A stretch of DNA of 6,216 bases from assembly GCA_002402325.1 (NCBI GenBank), contig DHFQ01000113.1, forward strand, positions 1 to 6,216, written 5' to 3'. The translations under genes were made by a program, and so were the position numbers. The stretch comes from Candidatus Aminicenantes bacterium UBA4820. Its GTDB lineage: Bacteria; Acidobacteriota; UBA4820. Position 1 is the stretch's first letter. Each line of letters opens with the position of its first letter. Positions 5,846 through 6,216 of this stretch are shown one piece after another. The notes below the pieces were generated by a model. It had not been told where the DNA came from and made no database searches. It worked only from the letters and a program-made list of their open reading frames with translations.

Positions 5846-6216
5846 TCATTTCTGATTAAGAATTGCTTTTAAGCCTTCAACTATTTCACTCACATTCTTT
5901 TTTTCTTGTGGCGTCAAATCTAAAGTTAGAGTTTTTTCAAAAATTTGCAGGGCATCATTATACTGGTCATAAGTCATATAATAGGCTCCGAGGGTAAGAT
6001 AATTTTCTTTGTAGTTGGGATACCTCTTTATGCCTTCAAGATAGATAGCCTTTGCCCTATCAAGATAGCCTCTCATCAAAAAGATGTCGCCTATTGATTT
6101 CAGGGTTTCTTTTTCATTCTGGCTTAATGATAGAGCATTATTAAAATCATCATCGGCAAGTTCGGGCTTTTTTTGAATGAGATGGACTCTTCCCCGCATA
6201 AGGTAAGTATCGGCGG
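5846..6216 (-). CDS. TPR-repeat protein, C-terminal part (gene cut by the window edge)
   Basis: The visible 122 residues form about three tetratricopeptide repeats: residues 1-34, 35-68 (with SIGDIFLMRGYLDRAKAIYLEGIKRYP) and 69-102 (with LGAYYMTYDQYNDALQIFEKTL), then a capping helix ending in ILNQK. An internal ATG at 6199 is not a likely start. The frame stays open to the window edge, and the residues before it (ADTYL, then MRGRVHL) continue a TPR helix, so the gene begins outside the window. No signal peptide can be judged and no catalytic domain is visible. TPR arrays mediate protein contacts, so a specific function cannot be given. The gene converges on the permease gene with a 20-base gap and is not part of the efflux operon. 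Confidence 0.8.
   Translation of the reverse strand, partial: ADTYLMRGRVHLIQKKPELADDDFNNALSLSQNEKETLKSIGDIFLMRGYLDRAKAIYLEGIKRYPNYKENYLTLGAYYMTYDQYNDALQIFEKTLTLDLTPQEKKNVSEIVEGLKAILNQK

Overview
The window comes from a low-GC diderm bacterium. An outer-membrane TolC-type channel with a signal peptide implies an outer membrane. Arginine is mostly AGA/AGG, lysine is abundant, Shine-Dalgarno sites are strong, and one gene appears to start with TTG. Nothing fixes the phylum. An uncultured or deep-branching lineage is plausible, but that is a guess.

Layout: bases 1-280 hold no gene. They are a patchwork of G/C-rich short repeats, clearly different in composition from the A/T-rich genes, with a 17-base motif near the left edge that resembles sequences near IS200-like/REP-associated transposases. 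A TATAAT box at 290-295 and a strong ribosome binding site then open a tight five-gene plus-strand operon (324-5825): a TolC-family outer-membrane channel; a five-helix Yip1-family membrane protein; a MacA/HlyD-type periplasmic adaptor; an ABC ATPase of the LolD/MacB type; and a MacB/FtsX-type permease. Neighbouring genes overlap by 8 bases or are separated by 13, 0 and 1 bases. Beyond a 20-base convergent gap, a minus-strand TPR protein runs off the right edge.

Together the operon encodes a complete tripartite MacAB-TolC-type assembly. The permease and ATPase form the inner-membrane mechanotransmission engine, the adaptor bridges the periplasm, and the TolC-like protein forms the exit duct. 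ATPase and permease are separate polypeptides, unlike the fused MacB of E. coli. The substrate cannot be read from sequence; no regulator, resistance enzyme or biosynthetic gene is present.

The least ordinary points are the Yip1-family gene placed second in the operon and the repeat-dense upstream region. I found no convincing evidence of a wholly new system.
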